DNA of 64,000 nucleotides from Butyrivibrio sp. Su6 (GCF_900108105.1 NZ_FNUR01000016.1:18698-82697), one strand, 5' to 3'. Shown: positions 1 to 9,516, counted from the first letter of the stretch. Notes: a model not told the origin generated them from the letters alone. Translations and numbers: made by a program.

Positions 1-614
1 TCAAGGCCAAGGGCTGCAGCATCATTTATGGTCTCTTCCTGCCATGTTGTTGTCCAGGCAATTGTAGGATATGCAACTACAGGAGCAATTTCGCTGAGTC
101 TGTCATATTCTTCCTGGCTAAGTCCTGAGTAAGCTGCAAGGATTACATCAGGCTGGCAGTCTGAGATAGCTTCGTAGTCCCATCCGTCTGTATCATCAAA
201 TACATTAGGAGTAGCACCGAGATCTTCAAATGCTTTTGCTGTCCATGCAAGAAGGCCGTTTTCATCCCTTGGTCCGAAATTTGCTTCTGAAATTCCAACA
301 GGTACAATTCCAAGAGCGAGAGGAACATCAGGATTTCCCCATGCAATTGCTACAACGTTTTCAGGCTTTTCCTCGATAACGGTCTCGCCAAGTCCATGAG
401 TGATCGTGAGTGGGAAAGTTGCATCGCTATTAGAAGCGCTGTCTTCAGAAACTGAAGAAGATCCTTCTGTTGATTCTGATCCGAAAACAGTTGTTGCTTC
501 TGAACTGTCAGTTGCTGCAGTATCTACTGTGGCAGTTTCGGATGTTGCTCCACATGCCACGACGCTAAGGCCAAGGAGACCTGCGAATAAAGCTGAAATA
601 AGTTTGTTCTTCAT
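1..614 (-). CDS. Siderophore/iron ABC transporter substrate-binding lipoprotein (partial)
   Basis: The N-terminal part of a periplasmic-binding-type protein, cut by the window edge. It opens with a lipoprotein signal peptide (MKNKL, hydrophobic stretch, lipobox VVAC with Cys21), followed by a Ser/Thr/Glu-rich linker of about 45 residues. The binding domain then begins with PLTITHGLGETVIEEKPENV, typical of FepB/FhuD-like proteins. Further on, WDYEAISDCQPDVILAAYSG matches the stretch in this family that precedes the ligand cleft. The start at 614 has GAGGAG 8 nt upstream. Established family role: it captures ferric siderophores outside the membrane for an ABC importer. The permease and ATPase would lie beyond the left edge. 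The operator upstream suggests metal-responsive control (inference). Confidence 0.85.
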   Translation of the reverse strand, partial: MKNKLISALFAGLLGLSVVACGATSETATVDTAATDSSEATTVFGSESTEGSSSVSEDSASNSDATFPLTITHGLGETVIEEKPENVVAIAWGNPDVPLALGIVPVGISEANFGPRDENGLLAWTAKAFEDLGATPNVFDDTDGWDYEAISDCQPDVILAAYSGLSQEEYDRLSEIAPVVAYPTIAWTTTWQEETINDAAALGL

Positions 615-641
615 AATTTTACTCCTCTAGTGTTATTATAA

Positions 642-676
642 TTAGCTGCTGCTAACGCAGCGTTAGCAAGTGCTAA
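642..676 (-). promoter_or_regulatory. Tandem palindromic operator, candidate iron-regulator site
   Basis: Two copies of TTAGC-N4-GCTAA at 642-655 and 663-676 lie 21 bp apart, about two helical turns, and so on one face of the DNA. Between them is a perfect 19-bp palindrome at 650-668 (TGCTAACGC A GCGTTAGCA). They sit just downstream of the -10 element of the minus-strand promoter, where a bound repressor would block transcription. The TTAG/CTAA half-sites recall DtxR/IdeR-type iron boxes; that link is inferred. Confidence 0.55.
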
Positions 677-678
677 CA

Positions 679-707
679 ATAATCTCATAGAAATCACGAG
701 TTGTCAA
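679..707 (-). promoter_or_regulatory. Sigma-A-type promoter of the iron-binding lipoprotein gene
   Basis: On the minus strand there is TTGACA (702-707), a 17-bp spacer and GATTAT (679-684). The -35 is perfect and the -10 matches 4 of 6. The predicted start lies inside the tandem operator. Confidence 0.65.
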
Positions 708-777
708 CAATTAAATCTAGTAAAATCGATTAACCGGGATAAAACTATTTGCGGAGTACAGACACAAATAAAGTGTA

Positions 778-813
778 AAACAAGCCCGATTAAGTGTAAT
801 CAGGCTTGTTTTT
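778..813. terminator. Orphan bidirectional terminator-like hairpin
   Basis: AACAAGCC-C-GATTA and TAATC-A-GGCTTGTT pair around the loop AGTG with one C/A mismatch, followed by TTTTT on the plus strand and TTTT on the minus strand. It lies between two divergent genes, so no annotated gene ends here. The rest of the 615-987 gap holds the operator, two promoters and a small palindrome. Confidence 0.6.
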
Positions 814-848
814 ATGTTGTGTGATATATTTCAAAAAGTGTTTCGAAA

Positions 849-877
849 TTGTGCTCAGTTTATTAAATTTTTATAAT
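849..877 (+). promoter_or_regulatory. Promoter of the MacB-type exporter operon
   Basis: TTGTGC (849-854), 17-bp spacer, TATAAT (872-877). The -10 is perfect and the -35 keeps only TTG. The implied 5' untranslated region is about 100 nt. Confidence 0.5.
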
Positions 878-956
878 TTAAATTGGTAAAGCTTGATTTT
901 ACTTGGCAATTAGGGCATGATAAAAAGTGACGTGGGATTAAATTGTGTAAAAGAGG

Positions 957-975
957 CGTAAGAAAGATTCTTACG
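957..975 (+). repeat. 8-bp inverted repeat just before the ribosome site
   Basis: CGTAAGAA-AGA-TTCTTACG forms a perfect hairpin ending about 12 nt before the ATG at 988 and abutting the GAGGGA ribosome site. It could hinder ribosome loading or be an operator; the sequence does not say which. Confidence 0.5.
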
Positions 976-987
976 TTGAGGGATGTT

Positions 988-1689
988 ATGAAAAAACTAG
1001 TAGAGATCAAGGATGTAAGTAAGATTTATAATCCTGGTGAAAATGAGGTAAGGGCTCTTAATCACGTGAGCCTTACTATTGGAGAGGGCGAATTTGTCGC
1101 CATAATAGGTCAATCCGGTTCCGGAAAATCTACCCTTATGAATATGCTTGGGTGTTTGGATACACCAACCAGTGGAAAATACTTTCTGCATGGTCAGGAC
1201 GTTTCTCATATGACAGATGATGAGCAGTCCGACGTGCGTAACAGGGAAATTGGTTTCATATTTCAGGGATTTAACCTGATACCATCGCTTACTGCTTTGG
1301 AGAACGTGGAGCTTCCACTTATCTATCGCGGAGTTGGTAAAAGAGAAAGAGACAGACTTGCAAATGCTGCTTTAAACAGTGTCGGCCTTGAAAAAAGAAA
1401 GACACATAAGCCAAATGAAATGTCAGGTGGTCAGCAGCAGAGAGTTGCTATAGCCAGAGCTATTGCGCAGGCACCACCAATTCTTTTGGCAGATGAGCCC
1501 ACAGGTAACCTGGATACAGCTTCAACAAAAGAGATAATCAGTATTATCAAGAGGCTCTATAAAGAAGGAAGAACCGTAATAATAATCACTCATGACCCTG
1601 GAATAGCAGAGCAGGCAAAGAGAATAATCACGATTTCAGATGGTCAGATAAAGAGTGATGTGATCAATAAGAATTATAAGGATGATTGA
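988..1689 (+). CDS. MacB/LolD-type ABC transporter ATPase
   Basis: A 233-residue nucleotide-binding protein with Walker A GQSGSGKST near residue 42, signature MSGGQQQRVAIARA, and Walker B ILLADEPTGNLD. The TGNLD form after Walker B is typical of the MacB/LolD/FtsE group. I start it at 988 (MKKLVEIKD), since GAGGGA lies 7 nt upstream and a longer in-frame version from 943 has no ribosome site. It heads a run with an adaptor and two permeases. Together they form an exporter of the MacAB-like type that in Gram-positives usually handles peptides, bacteriocins or antibiotics. The substrate cannot be told from sequence. Confidence 0.93.
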   Translation: MKKLVEIKDVSKIYNPGENEVRALNHVSLTIGEGEFVAIIGQSGSGKSTLMNMLGCLDTPTSGKYFLHGQDVSHMTDDEQSDVRNREIGFIFQGFNLIPSLTALENVELPLIYRGVGKRERDRLANAALNSVGLEKRKTHKPNEMSGGQQQRVAIARAIAQAPPILLADEPTGNLDTASTKEIISIIKRLYKEGRTVIIITHDPGIAEQAKRIITISDGQIKSDVINKNYKDD

Positions 1690-1733
1690 TTTGTTTTGAT
1701 AAAAACCGATATTGAAAAGTATGGAGGAGAAAA

Positions 1734-3371
1734 ATGTCAGAGAACAAGAAAGACAAAAATCTTGAAGAAAATAAAGAAGTTGTGACAAATGAAGCTGTTA
1801 AGGAAGATGCAGCTGAAACTGCAGTTATAAAGGAAACAACAGGAAGCACTGCAGAGGTTTATGATGATTATGAGGAGGCAACACCTCCTGAAGAAGTTAC
1901 AGGTAAAAAGAAATTCAAATTAAAGAAGAGATATATAGTTGGCGGCGTGGCAGCTGTTTTGATACTTGGCGCCATAGGAAGACAGTTCCTTGTTGGACAG
2001 AATCAGGTGACAATGGTTGAGACTTCACCTGTTGTACTTGGAAACATAGAGAATGTTCTTTCTATCTCAGGAACAGTTCAGAGTGCTGAGACCAAGACTT
2101 ACTTTTCAGAAGTAGCTGCACCAATTGAAACTCTTGATATCAAGGTTGGCGATAAGGTGTCAAGCGGCGATGTTTTGTACACATATGACACAGAGGCTCT
2201 TGACCTTGCTGAGAAGACAGCCCAGCTTGCAATCACTCAGGCAAAGGGAAATTATAATTCACTTTATTCAGCAGTTGGAGCTGCAGACAGAAAATATGCA
2301 GAGGGAATGACAGCTCAGCAGATCAATGACAGACTTGATGCGATCACTGCGGAGATCAATTCGCTTAACGACAAGATCACTGAGAAAACAAACAGGATCA
2401 ATCAGACTCTTAAAGATATACAGAATACTCAGTACGATATAAACCAGAACAGTATTGATGATAAGTATGAACAATACTTTGATGCAGGAAGCAACTCATA
2501 CATTACAAGAAATGAGTCCGGCAATAAGACAGATGGAGAATACAAAGAGCCATCAGAGGGCGACAGACAGATGATCCTTGCTCTTGAGCAGACATACAAT
2601 GACGTATCATATGCTCTTAAGACTGATGCCGAGATCAAGTCTTGGAATGATCAGATCACAGCCCTTAAAGAGGAGCAGAGCCACCTTTCATCTGCAAAGG
2701 CAGCTCAGGTTAATGGCGGAACAGCAGCTTCATCAAAGGCTTCCTATGAGTCAACTCAGCTCACTCAGCAGGATACAATTGATAAGCTCGAAGCTGCAAA
2801 GGAAGGCGTAAAGGCAGACTTTAACGGCGTAGTTACAGAAGTTGCTGTAGTAGAGGGCGCAACAGTTACTGCAGGAGCTAAGATGGTTACAATGGCAAAT
2901 CTTGAAGATGTCCAGGTTGCTCTTTCTGTTTCAAAGAGTGATCTTCCTAAGATTGCAGTTGGCCAGAAGGTTGATATAACAATCAACGGAAAAGCATATG
3001 ATGGCGAAGTTACCAAGATATCAGGTAATGCCACAAAGAATAGCAACGGCGTTGCAGTAGTAGAGACAATCATAAAGGTTACTAATCCTGACAATGACAT
3101 AATCCTTGGTGTTGAAGCAACAAATAAGATCCATGCTGAAAAGGCCGACAACACTATCGTTCTTCCATATGAATATATTCAGACAGATGCAGAAGGCGAC
3201 TATGTATATGTTGTTGAAAATGGCGTAGTAACAAGAAAGAATGTAACAGTTGGTATTTCAACAAGCACAGAGGCACAGGTAATCGAAGGATTGTCTGAAG
3301 GAGATGAAGTTATCTCGTCAGATGTATCAACGCTCACAGAAGGTATGGCAGTAGCTGTTAATAACATGTGA
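1734..3371 (+). CDS. HlyD/MacA-like efflux adaptor subunit
   Basis: A 545-residue membrane fusion-type protein. Residues 1-62 are charged, Glu-rich and probably cytoplasmic. One membrane segment follows at about 66-85 (YIVGGVAAVLILGAIG). Next come a lipoyl/barrel half, a long helical hairpin at about 160-350 rich in Leu, Lys and Gln, and the second lipoyl half at about 365-400 (KADFNGVVTEVAVVEGATV). C-terminal beta domains end the protein. GGAGGAGA lies 6 nt before the ATG. It should link the two permeases to the cell exterior. The long acidic cytoplasmic tail is more extended than in typical MacA. Confidence 0.88.
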   Translation: MSENKKDKNLEENKEVVTNEAVKEDAAETAVIKETTGSTAEVYDDYEEATPPEEVTGKKKFKLKKRYIVGGVAAVLILGAIGRQFLVGQNQVTMVETSPVVLGNIENVLSISGTVQSAETKTYFSEVAAPIETLDIKVGDKVSSGDVLYTYDTEALDLAEKTAQLAITQAKGNYNSLYSAVGAADRKYAEGMTAQQINDRLDAITAEINSLNDKITEKTNRINQTLKDIQNTQYDINQNSIDDKYEQYFDAGSNSYITRNESGNKTDGEYKEPSEGDRQMILALEQTYNDVSYALKTDAEIKSWNDQITALKEEQSHLSSAKAAQVNGGTAASSKASYESTQLTQQDTIDKLEAAKEGVKADFNGVVTEVAVVEGATVTAGAKMVTMANLEDVQVALSVSKSDLPKIAVGQKVDITINGKAYDGEVTKISGNATKNSNGVAVVETIIKVTNPDNDIILGVEATNKIHAEKADNTIVLPYEYIQTDAEGDYVYVVENGVVTRKNVTVGISTSTEAQVIEGLSEGDEVISSDVSTLTEGMAVAVNNM

Positions 3372-3409
3372 TAAGCATGTTTTTAACAGAGATGTTTGGA
3401 TAAAAGATA

Positions 3410-4618
3410 ATGGGACAGTTTGGTGAATATTTTAAAAGTGCGATCAAGCAGATAATTGGTAATGGCTATCGTACTCTTATGACGATGCTTGGAATTGTCA
3501 TAGGTATAGCGGCAGTAATTGCTGTTGTTGCTCTGGGAAACGGCATGACTGAGTTTGTGCAGAGTCAGCTTAACGGAATAGCCGGTAACTACGGAATAAT
3601 AAGTATAAACACAAAGAAAACCTCTGAATTTTTTACCAGAGAAGATATGAGACTGATTGAGGATGAGCTTCCTGATATAAAGGGTGTATCTCCTAATTTT
3701 TCCGGGTATGGAAAGGTAAAGGCAAAAAGAGGTACTTTTGAAGCAAATGTAAGTGCCGGAACAGAGGCTTTTGAATATGCTCTTGGAAATGGAATTGTAA
3801 AGGGGTCTTATTTTACAAGGCAGCAGGTTGAAGGTGGACAAAGAGTGTGTGTCATGCTCATAGATGATGCTATAAAACTCTTTGGAACAGATGAGTGTAT
3901 TGGCAATGAAATAGAGATAACCATGTGGGGGAAGACTGCAACCTATACTGTTGTAGGGCTTCGTGATCACATGAATGAAATGTATACTTTTCTTATGGAG
4001 GGGCAGGACTACTACGCTCAGATAGAAGCTCCATATACAGCATTTTGCGCGGATTTTGATTATGAGGCAGATAAGCTTTATAGTCTGGTTCTTTTTGCTG
4101 ATCAGGGAATACTAAATGACAGAGTTACCGAGGCCAAAAATATCCTTATGAACACTCATGGCCTTAGGGGAACTAATGCCATATCAGGATATAGTATGGC
4201 TGATTTCTCAAAACAGCTTGATCAGATCCTTGGCTATGCGTCTTCATTTCTTTTACTGGTTTCAGTTATTTCCCTGGTGGTAGGTGGAATAGGCGTAATG
4301 AACATTATGCTTGTTTCTGTAACAGAAAGAACAAGAGAAATCGGCATAAGAAAATCAATTGGCGCAAAAACTGCAGCTATCATGTCGCAGTTTTTGTTTG
4401 AGGCATCCATCCTTACATTCCTTGGTGGAATTGTTGGGATTATTTTGGGAATAATCCTTGCGCATATTATCTGTACTGCTATAGGATTTAACGTTATCAT
4501 TACACCTTCATCAGTACTTGGAGCAGCATTTTTCTCTATTTTAGTGGGACTGTTTTTTGGACTGTACCCGGCAAGAAAAGCTGCAAAAATGAAGCCGATC
4601 GATGCGCTGAGATTATAA
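3410..4618 (+). CDS. MacB/FtsX-type ABC exporter permease A
   Basis: A 402-residue permease with the MacB layout: an N-terminal membrane helix (about 22-45, LMTMLGIVIGIAAVIAVVAL), a large extracytoplasmic domain (about 50-270), and three C-terminal helices. The C-terminal region carries the conserved stretch VGGIGVMNIMLVSVTERTREIG at about 293-314. It ends with the family's PARKAAKMKPIDALR tail. It follows the adaptor by 38 nt and is followed after 10 nt by a paralogue. The pair probably forms a heterodimeric permease, since the single ATPase gene serves both. Confidence 0.92.
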   Translation: MGQFGEYFKSAIKQIIGNGYRTLMTMLGIVIGIAAVIAVVALGNGMTEFVQSQLNGIAGNYGIISINTKKTSEFFTREDMRLIEDELPDIKGVSPNFSGYGKVKAKRGTFEANVSAGTEAFEYALGNGIVKGSYFTRQQVEGGQRVCVMLIDDAIKLFGTDECIGNEIEITMWGKTATYTVVGLRDHMNEMYTFLMEGQDYYAQIEAPYTAFCADFDYEADKLYSLVLFADQGILNDRVTEAKNILMNTHGLRGTNAISGYSMADFSKQLDQILGYASSFLLLVSVISLVVGGIGVMNIMLVSVTERTREIGIRKSIGAKTAAIMSQFLFEASILTFLGGIVGIILGIILAHIICTAIGFNVIITPSSVLGAAFFSILVGLFFGLYPARKAAKMKPIDALRL

Positions 4619-4628
4619 GGAATATAAA

Positions 4629-5840
4629 ATGGGAACTTTTGGAGAATATATAAAAAGTGCGCTTTCAAGCATAAGGAACAATAAAGGAAGATCTTTTCTT
4701 ACAATGCTTGGAATCATAATAGGAATCGCTGCGGTTCTGACCGTTTTGATCATCGGAGACGGCATGAAGGCTACGGTGAACAGTGAAATGGATTCCATTG
4801 GTGCCACTACTGTATCAGTTTCATTGGATAATACAAAAACAGATAAGCTTTTTACTAAGGATGATCTGGACAGGATAGATGAGGGACTCGAGAATATATA
4901 CGGAGTATCTCCAAGCATTACTATTTGGGGAGAAACTATGGTGCGTGGCCAGGCTTATGATATGAGCTTAAGCTGTGGAAGTGAGGCAATGGAATATGGC
5001 GCAGGCGTGAAAATGGTTCACGGTCGTTACTTCAACGCTTCAGATGTAGAAGATGGTAAAAAAGTCTGTGTACTTAGCCAGATAGCTGCAAAAAAGTTAT
5101 TTGGATATGAAGAAGCAGTAGGAGAGACTGTTACTATCACAGCTTATGATCTTACCGGAGAGTTTTTGGTAATTGGCATACGAGAAGATACTTCAATGGA
5201 TACAGCATATGCCGGTTATATGGAGGAACCTATGTATATGGGAGATGTGCCATATACTGCAGCTGCTGGCGTATACAGTCTGAATCTGGATACTCTGGAG
5301 AGCTTTACAATTTATCTTGACAGTGAGTACAAAAATGCTGTTTTGTCTCAGGCAAGGTCAGTTGTTGAGAATGTCATGGGACTTAGAGGCGAAGGTGCTG
5401 TAAAGGTGTCTTCCGGTTATGGATTTGATCAGACTACAGATACTATTCTTACGATCATAACCTCTGTTGTTGCCATAATTGCTGCCATATCTCTTTTGGT
5501 TGGAGGTATCGGCGTTATGAATATCATGACTGTTTCTGTTACAGAAAGGACAAGAGAGATAGGTATCAGAAAGTCTCTCGGAGCCCGTACATCATCCATA
5601 CTTACGCAGTTTTTAGCGGAGGCATCAATACTTACATTTACGGGTGGTATCATAGGCATTATCCTGGGGCTTTCCCTGGCGTACCTTATCTGCACGGTGA
5701 TAGGATTTGCGTTCTCTGTAAATCCGCTATTGGTGCTGCTTGTAGTAGCTATTTCTACAGCTATAGGCCTTTTCTTTGGAATATATCCTGCAAAGCGCGC
5801 TGCTGAACTTGATCCAATTGAAGCCCTTAGAACGGAGTAA
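4629..5840 (+). CDS. MacB/FtsX-type ABC exporter permease B
   Basis: A 403-residue paralogue of the preceding gene with the same topology: an N-terminal helix near 22-45, an extracytoplasmic domain, and three C-terminal helices. It shares the conserved stretch VGGIGVMNIMTVSVTERTREIG and the tail PAKRAAELDPIEALR. The gene pair clearly arose by duplication, but the extracytoplasmic domains differ more than the membrane parts, which suggests a division of labour in substrate handling. It is the last gene of the exporter run. No clear terminator is visible before the next gene. Confidence 0.92.
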   Translation: MGTFGEYIKSALSSIRNNKGRSFLTMLGIIIGIAAVLTVLIIGDGMKATVNSEMDSIGATTVSVSLDNTKTDKLFTKDDLDRIDEGLENIYGVSPSITIWGETMVRGQAYDMSLSCGSEAMEYGAGVKMVHGRYFNASDVEDGKKVCVLSQIAAKKLFGYEEAVGETVTITAYDLTGEFLVIGIREDTSMDTAYAGYMEEPMYMGDVPYTAAAGVYSLNLDTLESFTIYLDSEYKNAVLSQARSVVENVMGLRGEGAVKVSSGYGFDQTTDTILTIITSVVAIIAAISLLVGGIGVMNIMTVSVTERTREIGIRKSLGARTSSILTQFLAEASILTFTGGIIGIILGLSLAYLICTVIGFAFSVNPLLVLLVVAISTAIGLFFGIYPAKRAAELDPIEALRTE

Positions 5841-5886
5841 AGTTAGTTTCACTGTCACTCCATGAGTACTAAAAACGGCCTTAGTG

Positions 5887-5895
5887 TGATATACT
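5887..5895 (+). promoter_or_regulatory. Extended -10 promoter of the DUF5717-like operon
   Basis: TGATATACT has the TGn extension and a near-consensus -10 (TATACT). No good -35 is present. The same TGTGATATACT string recurs upstream of ecfA1 at 52348-52358. Confidence 0.45.
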
Positions 5896-5925
5896 AGGTA
5901 GTAAGAATGTTTTTGGGGTGAGCTT

Positions 5926-8900
5926 GTGAGAGAGATTGTGGAGAGACTCCTTAAGGGGCAGTTTGAATATGATGATAAGAGCCTGGATTTTTCTGTGCCC
6001 AGAGTTGAGATTTCTTTGGGACCGGATGAAGAAGTCGAAGGCTCTTTTACTATATTCGGACCTGAGAACAGGTTTGTCACAGGCAGGATTTCATCAACAG
6101 ATATCAGGATGGAGGTTATAACTCCGGAGTTTACAGGTTCACCATATGAAGTTTCTTACAGGTATGATTCAAGAGGCCTTTCCAAGGGTGATGTTCACCA
6201 GGGGGATTTCAGGATCATATCTAATCAGGGAGAGTATGTTCTTCCGTTTGTAGTCACAGTAAGGCATGATCATATAGCATCAAGCCTTGGTGATATCAAA
6301 AATCTTTTCCATTTTGCAAATTTAGCTAAGACTGATTGGAAGGAGGCAGTTGACCTCTTTTATTCCAAGGATTTTATAAGTGTATTCCAGGGAAATGACA
6401 GCCAGTACGAGAGCCTTTACAGAGGGCTTTCTGTGGGCAGGGTTAATGAGCAGAACGTTGAAGAGTTTCTCATAAGTATCAATAAAAAGAAGCCTGTTGA
6501 ATATATTATTGATCAGGAAGAGATGCATATTGATTTTACGGGAACTACTCATGACTATGGAATCCTCATAACCAGAAATGGATGGGGCTATACTGACCTT
6601 CATGCCGATGTGGATGGGGATTTTATAAGCCTTGATAAAACAGATCTAAATGATGAGAGTTTTAGCGGCAGTTCCTGCCATATAAAGATAAGGCTTAGGA
6701 CAGAAATGCTCCATGAGGGTAACAACTTTGGCAGGATCATTTTCAGGAATGCCTTTTTTAAGACTGAGATTCCTGTGACAGTGGCAGTGGAGCTTACAGG
6801 CAGGCATCCTACAGCGGATTATCAGGAGAAAAAGCAGCTTAAGGTCGAGCTTGTCAGGGCCTATGAGAATTACAGATGTAAAAAGATAACCGCCAGAGCC
6901 TGGGTCTCAGATACAGGCAAGATAATTGCCAAGATGAATGCAATTGATGATAAGGACCTGGAGTTCAGGCTCTATACAGCTCATTATTATATTACTGCAG
7001 GAAGAGTTAATGAGGGCAAGTGGATTCTTGACAAAGCCGAGAAAGAGGCCCTTGATTCTCCAGGAGATACACTCTATAGCTACTATCTCTACCTTTCTAC
7101 GCTTTGTAGTAAAGAAGAGAGTTATTTGAATGATGTGGCTGAGAGACTTGAGGGGATTTTTAGGCGCAATCCGGATAACTGGCGTATTGCCTGGCTTATT
7201 CAGTATGTGGCTGATGAGTATGCGTCATCGAGTCCCAGAAAGTGGATGAGTATCGAGGAACAGTTTGCGCTTGGATGCAGGAGTCCGATACTTTACCTCG
7301 AGGCCATGGGACTTTTAAATGAGACGCCTTCGATCCTGACAAGGCTTGAGGACTTTGAACTCTATGTTCTTGAGTACGGTGCCAAGAAACAGATCATAAG
7401 CCTTAATCTGATCGATCAGATAGTATATCTTTCAACCCGCGTTCGAGGCTACAGCGACAGGCTCTACAGGATTTTAAAGGCCTGCTATGAGGTAAAAGAA
7501 AATGATCTTGTCCTTGAAGCTATCGTATCTCTTTTGATAAAGGGAGGTAAGACTTCAAAGGCAGCTTTTGAGTGGTATGTCCTTGGTGTCGACAGGCAGC
7601 TTCGTATAACAAGGCTCTATGAGTATTACATGATGTCCATCTATGTAACTGATGAGGGAACTCTTCCGTGTGAGATAAGCAAGATGGTTCTCATGTACTT
7701 CTCTTACCAGAGTGACCTTGAGTATGATAAAAATGCGATCCTTTACAGATATATTCATGAGAGAAGGCAGGATTACCCTGAGCTCTATGAAACTTATCTG
7801 CCACAGATTGAGAAGTTTCTCATGGCTCAGCTTGACAGGGGCAGGATCAATAAGGATCTTGGATATCTTTACAAGAATTTGCTCACAAAGCAGATGGTTG
7901 ATGCAGCCAATGCACCTAAGGTTTTGTATGTCATAAATACAGCTGAGATAAAAACCTCAGATAAAAGAGTGAACAGCGTCTGCGTTATTTACGACAAGTG
8001 TGCAAAGGAAATGCGCTATCAGGTAACTGATGGCAAGGCTTACGTTCCTTTGTACGGCAATGATTATACAGTTCTTTTGACAGACAGGGATGATAACAGG
8101 TATGCAACTACGATTGCTTATACCAATATCAGAATGATGATACCCGGGAAGCTGACAGACTATGCAATTCCTTATATTCAGAAGGGAAAAGAGAACCTGG
8201 ATCTGTTTTTGTGTGATCTTGGCAAGAATGCTTACACCATCGATATGGACAATGTGAGCAGATACAGAGATCTTGCTGATTCAGAGTATGTCAGAAAAAA
8301 GGTAAAGAATGAGATAAGAAATAATCTTATCAGGTTCTACTATGACAATGATTTTACAAGGCAGCTTACTGAGTATCTTGTGAATATCGATCCGCTTGAT
8401 ATAAGCACCACGGAGCGCGATGAACTATTGGAGCTTATGGTAATGGCCGGACTCTACGATAAGGCCATGGAGTGGATAAAGACATACGGAACCTATTCAA
8501 TTGACCCTAAGATTATCCTGCGTATGTGCTCAAGGATGCTTGACAGGGATATTTATGATAATGGACCGCAGGAAATTGAGATAGCTTATTATGCCTTTTC
8601 CAAGGCAAAATATGATGAGCAGCTGTTAAAGTATCTGGTGGCAAACTTTAACGGTACCATCAAAGAGATGAGGGATGTGTTCAGGGCAGCGCAGTCTTTT
8701 GGTCTTGATACCTATCCACTTGCTGAGCGAATGCTTCTGCAGATGCTCTATAGCGGTTCCTTTGTAGGTGAAAAGATCGAGATCTTTAAATCCTATGTAA
8801 AGAGCGGAGCCAGCACTGATATTGAGGTTGCCTTCCTTTCACAGTGTGCATATGACAGTTTTGTTCGTGGAAAAGTCACCGACGGATTTGTCTATCAGAG

Positions 8901-9516
8901 GATAGAGAGCCTTGCACTGATGGGGGTTCCTCTTCTTGATGTATGTAAGCTTGCGTATCTTAGGTACTACGCCAATGAGAAAAAGACGGGTGAAGAATAT
9001 AGTCAGGATGTAGCTGTAGCATTTCTTAGAGAACTTGTGGATAAAAAGATATATTTCCCGTTCTTTACAGAGTATGAAGAGCTTCTTCCTGAAATGGTGC
9101 AGTTTACCGATAAAACCATGCTTGAATACAGGACCATGCCGCAGAAGCACTGCTATGTCCATTACAGACTTGCAGGGGATGAGGACAATGAGTACAAGAG
9201 CATGGAAATGCGCGAGATGTATGAAGGAATATTCGTTGCTTCTTTTGTTCTTTTCTTTGGAGAGCAGCTCCAGTACTACATCACAGAGGATTCAGAAACT
9301 GGAGAGGATGTTCTCACGGAGAGTGGAACCATTCAGAAGAGCGATATTATAAAGACTCATACAGGCAGCAGGTTCAGTTATATCAACGATATCATGATCG
9401 GAGAGACTCTCCAGGATTATGACACTGTGGATAAGCTTCTTTTGGAGCTTGGTAAAAAGAGATTTGTTTGTGACAGGCTGTTTACGGCCTTTTTAGATAA
9501 TGGCGAAGAAGGATGA
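5926..9516 (+). CDS. Giant DUF5717-like protein (beta domains plus helical repeats)
   Basis: A 1196-residue protein with no signal peptide or membrane segment, so probably cytoplasmic. Two beta-sandwich-like regions (about 20-115 and 190-290, ending VPVTVAVELTG-like strands) are followed by long helical repeats (about 300-655), another beta region (about 660-770), more helical repeats (about 800-1080) and a mixed C-terminus. It resembles the family listed as DUF5717 (from memory). The start is GTG at 5926 with GGGGTG upstream. It leads four co-directional genes spaced 6-16 nt. The shape suggests a scaffold; no enzymatic motif was recognised and the function is unknown. Confidence 0.75.
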   Translation: MREIVERLLKGQFEYDDKSLDFSVPRVEISLGPDEEVEGSFTIFGPENRFVTGRISSTDIRMEVITPEFTGSPYEVSYRYDSRGLSKGDVHQGDFRIISNQGEYVLPFVVTVRHDHIASSLGDIKNLFHFANLAKTDWKEAVDLFYSKDFISVFQGNDSQYESLYRGLSVGRVNEQNVEEFLISINKKKPVEYIIDQEEMHIDFTGTTHDYGILITRNGWGYTDLHADVDGDFISLDKTDLNDESFSGSSCHIKIRLRTEMLHEGNNFGRIIFRNAFFKTEIPVTVAVELTGRHPTADYQEKKQLKVELVRAYENYRCKKITARAWVSDTGKIIAKMNAIDDKDLEFRLYTAHYYITAGRVNEGKWILDKAEKEALDSPGDTLYSYYLYLSTLCSKEESYLNDVAERLEGIFRRNPDNWRIAWLIQYVADEYASSSPRKWMSIEEQFALGCRSPILYLEAMGLLNETPSILTRLEDFELYVLEYGAKKQIISLNLIDQIVYLSTRVRGYSDRLYRILKACYEVKENDLVLEAIVSLLIKGGKTSKAAFEWYVLGVDRQLRITRLYEYYMMSIYVTDEGTLPCEISKMVLMYFSYQSDLEYDKNAILYRYIHERRQDYPELYETYLPQIEKFLMAQLDRGRINKDLGYLYKNLLTKQMVDAANAPKVLYVINTAEIKTSDKRVNSVCVIYDKCAKEMRYQVTDGKAYVPLYGNDYTVLLTDRDDNRYATTIAYTNIRMMIPGKLTDYAIPYIQKGKENLDLFLCDLGKNAYTIDMDNVSRYRDLADSEYVRKKVKNEIRNNLIRFYYDNDFTRQLTEYLVNIDPLDISTTERDELLELMVMAGLYDKAMEWIKTYGTYSIDPKIILRMCSRMLDRDIYDNGPQEIEIAYYAFSKAKYDEQLLKYLVANFNGTIKEMRDVFRAAQSFGLDTYPLAERMLLQMLYSGSFVGEKIEIFKSYVKSGASTDIEVAFLSQCAYDSFVRGKVTDGFVYQRIESLALMGVPLLDVCKLAYLRYYANEKKTGEEYSQDVAVAFLRELVDKKIYFPFFTEYEELLPEMVQFTDKTMLEYRTMPQKHCYVHYRLAGDEDNEYKSMEMREMYEGIFVASFVLFFGEQLQYYITEDSETGEDVLTESGTIQKSDIIKTHTGSRFSYINDIMIGETLQDYDTVDKLLLELGKKRFVCDRLFTAFLDNGEEG

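Noticed and set aside
3383..3970. 195-codon minus-strand frame
   Set aside because: Antisense to permease A, no ribosome site, Ser/Tyr/Cys-rich shadow.
1734..5840. RND-type tripartite pump
   Set aside because: Partners are an ABC ATPase and FtsX-like permeases, and no RND gene or outer-membrane factor is present.
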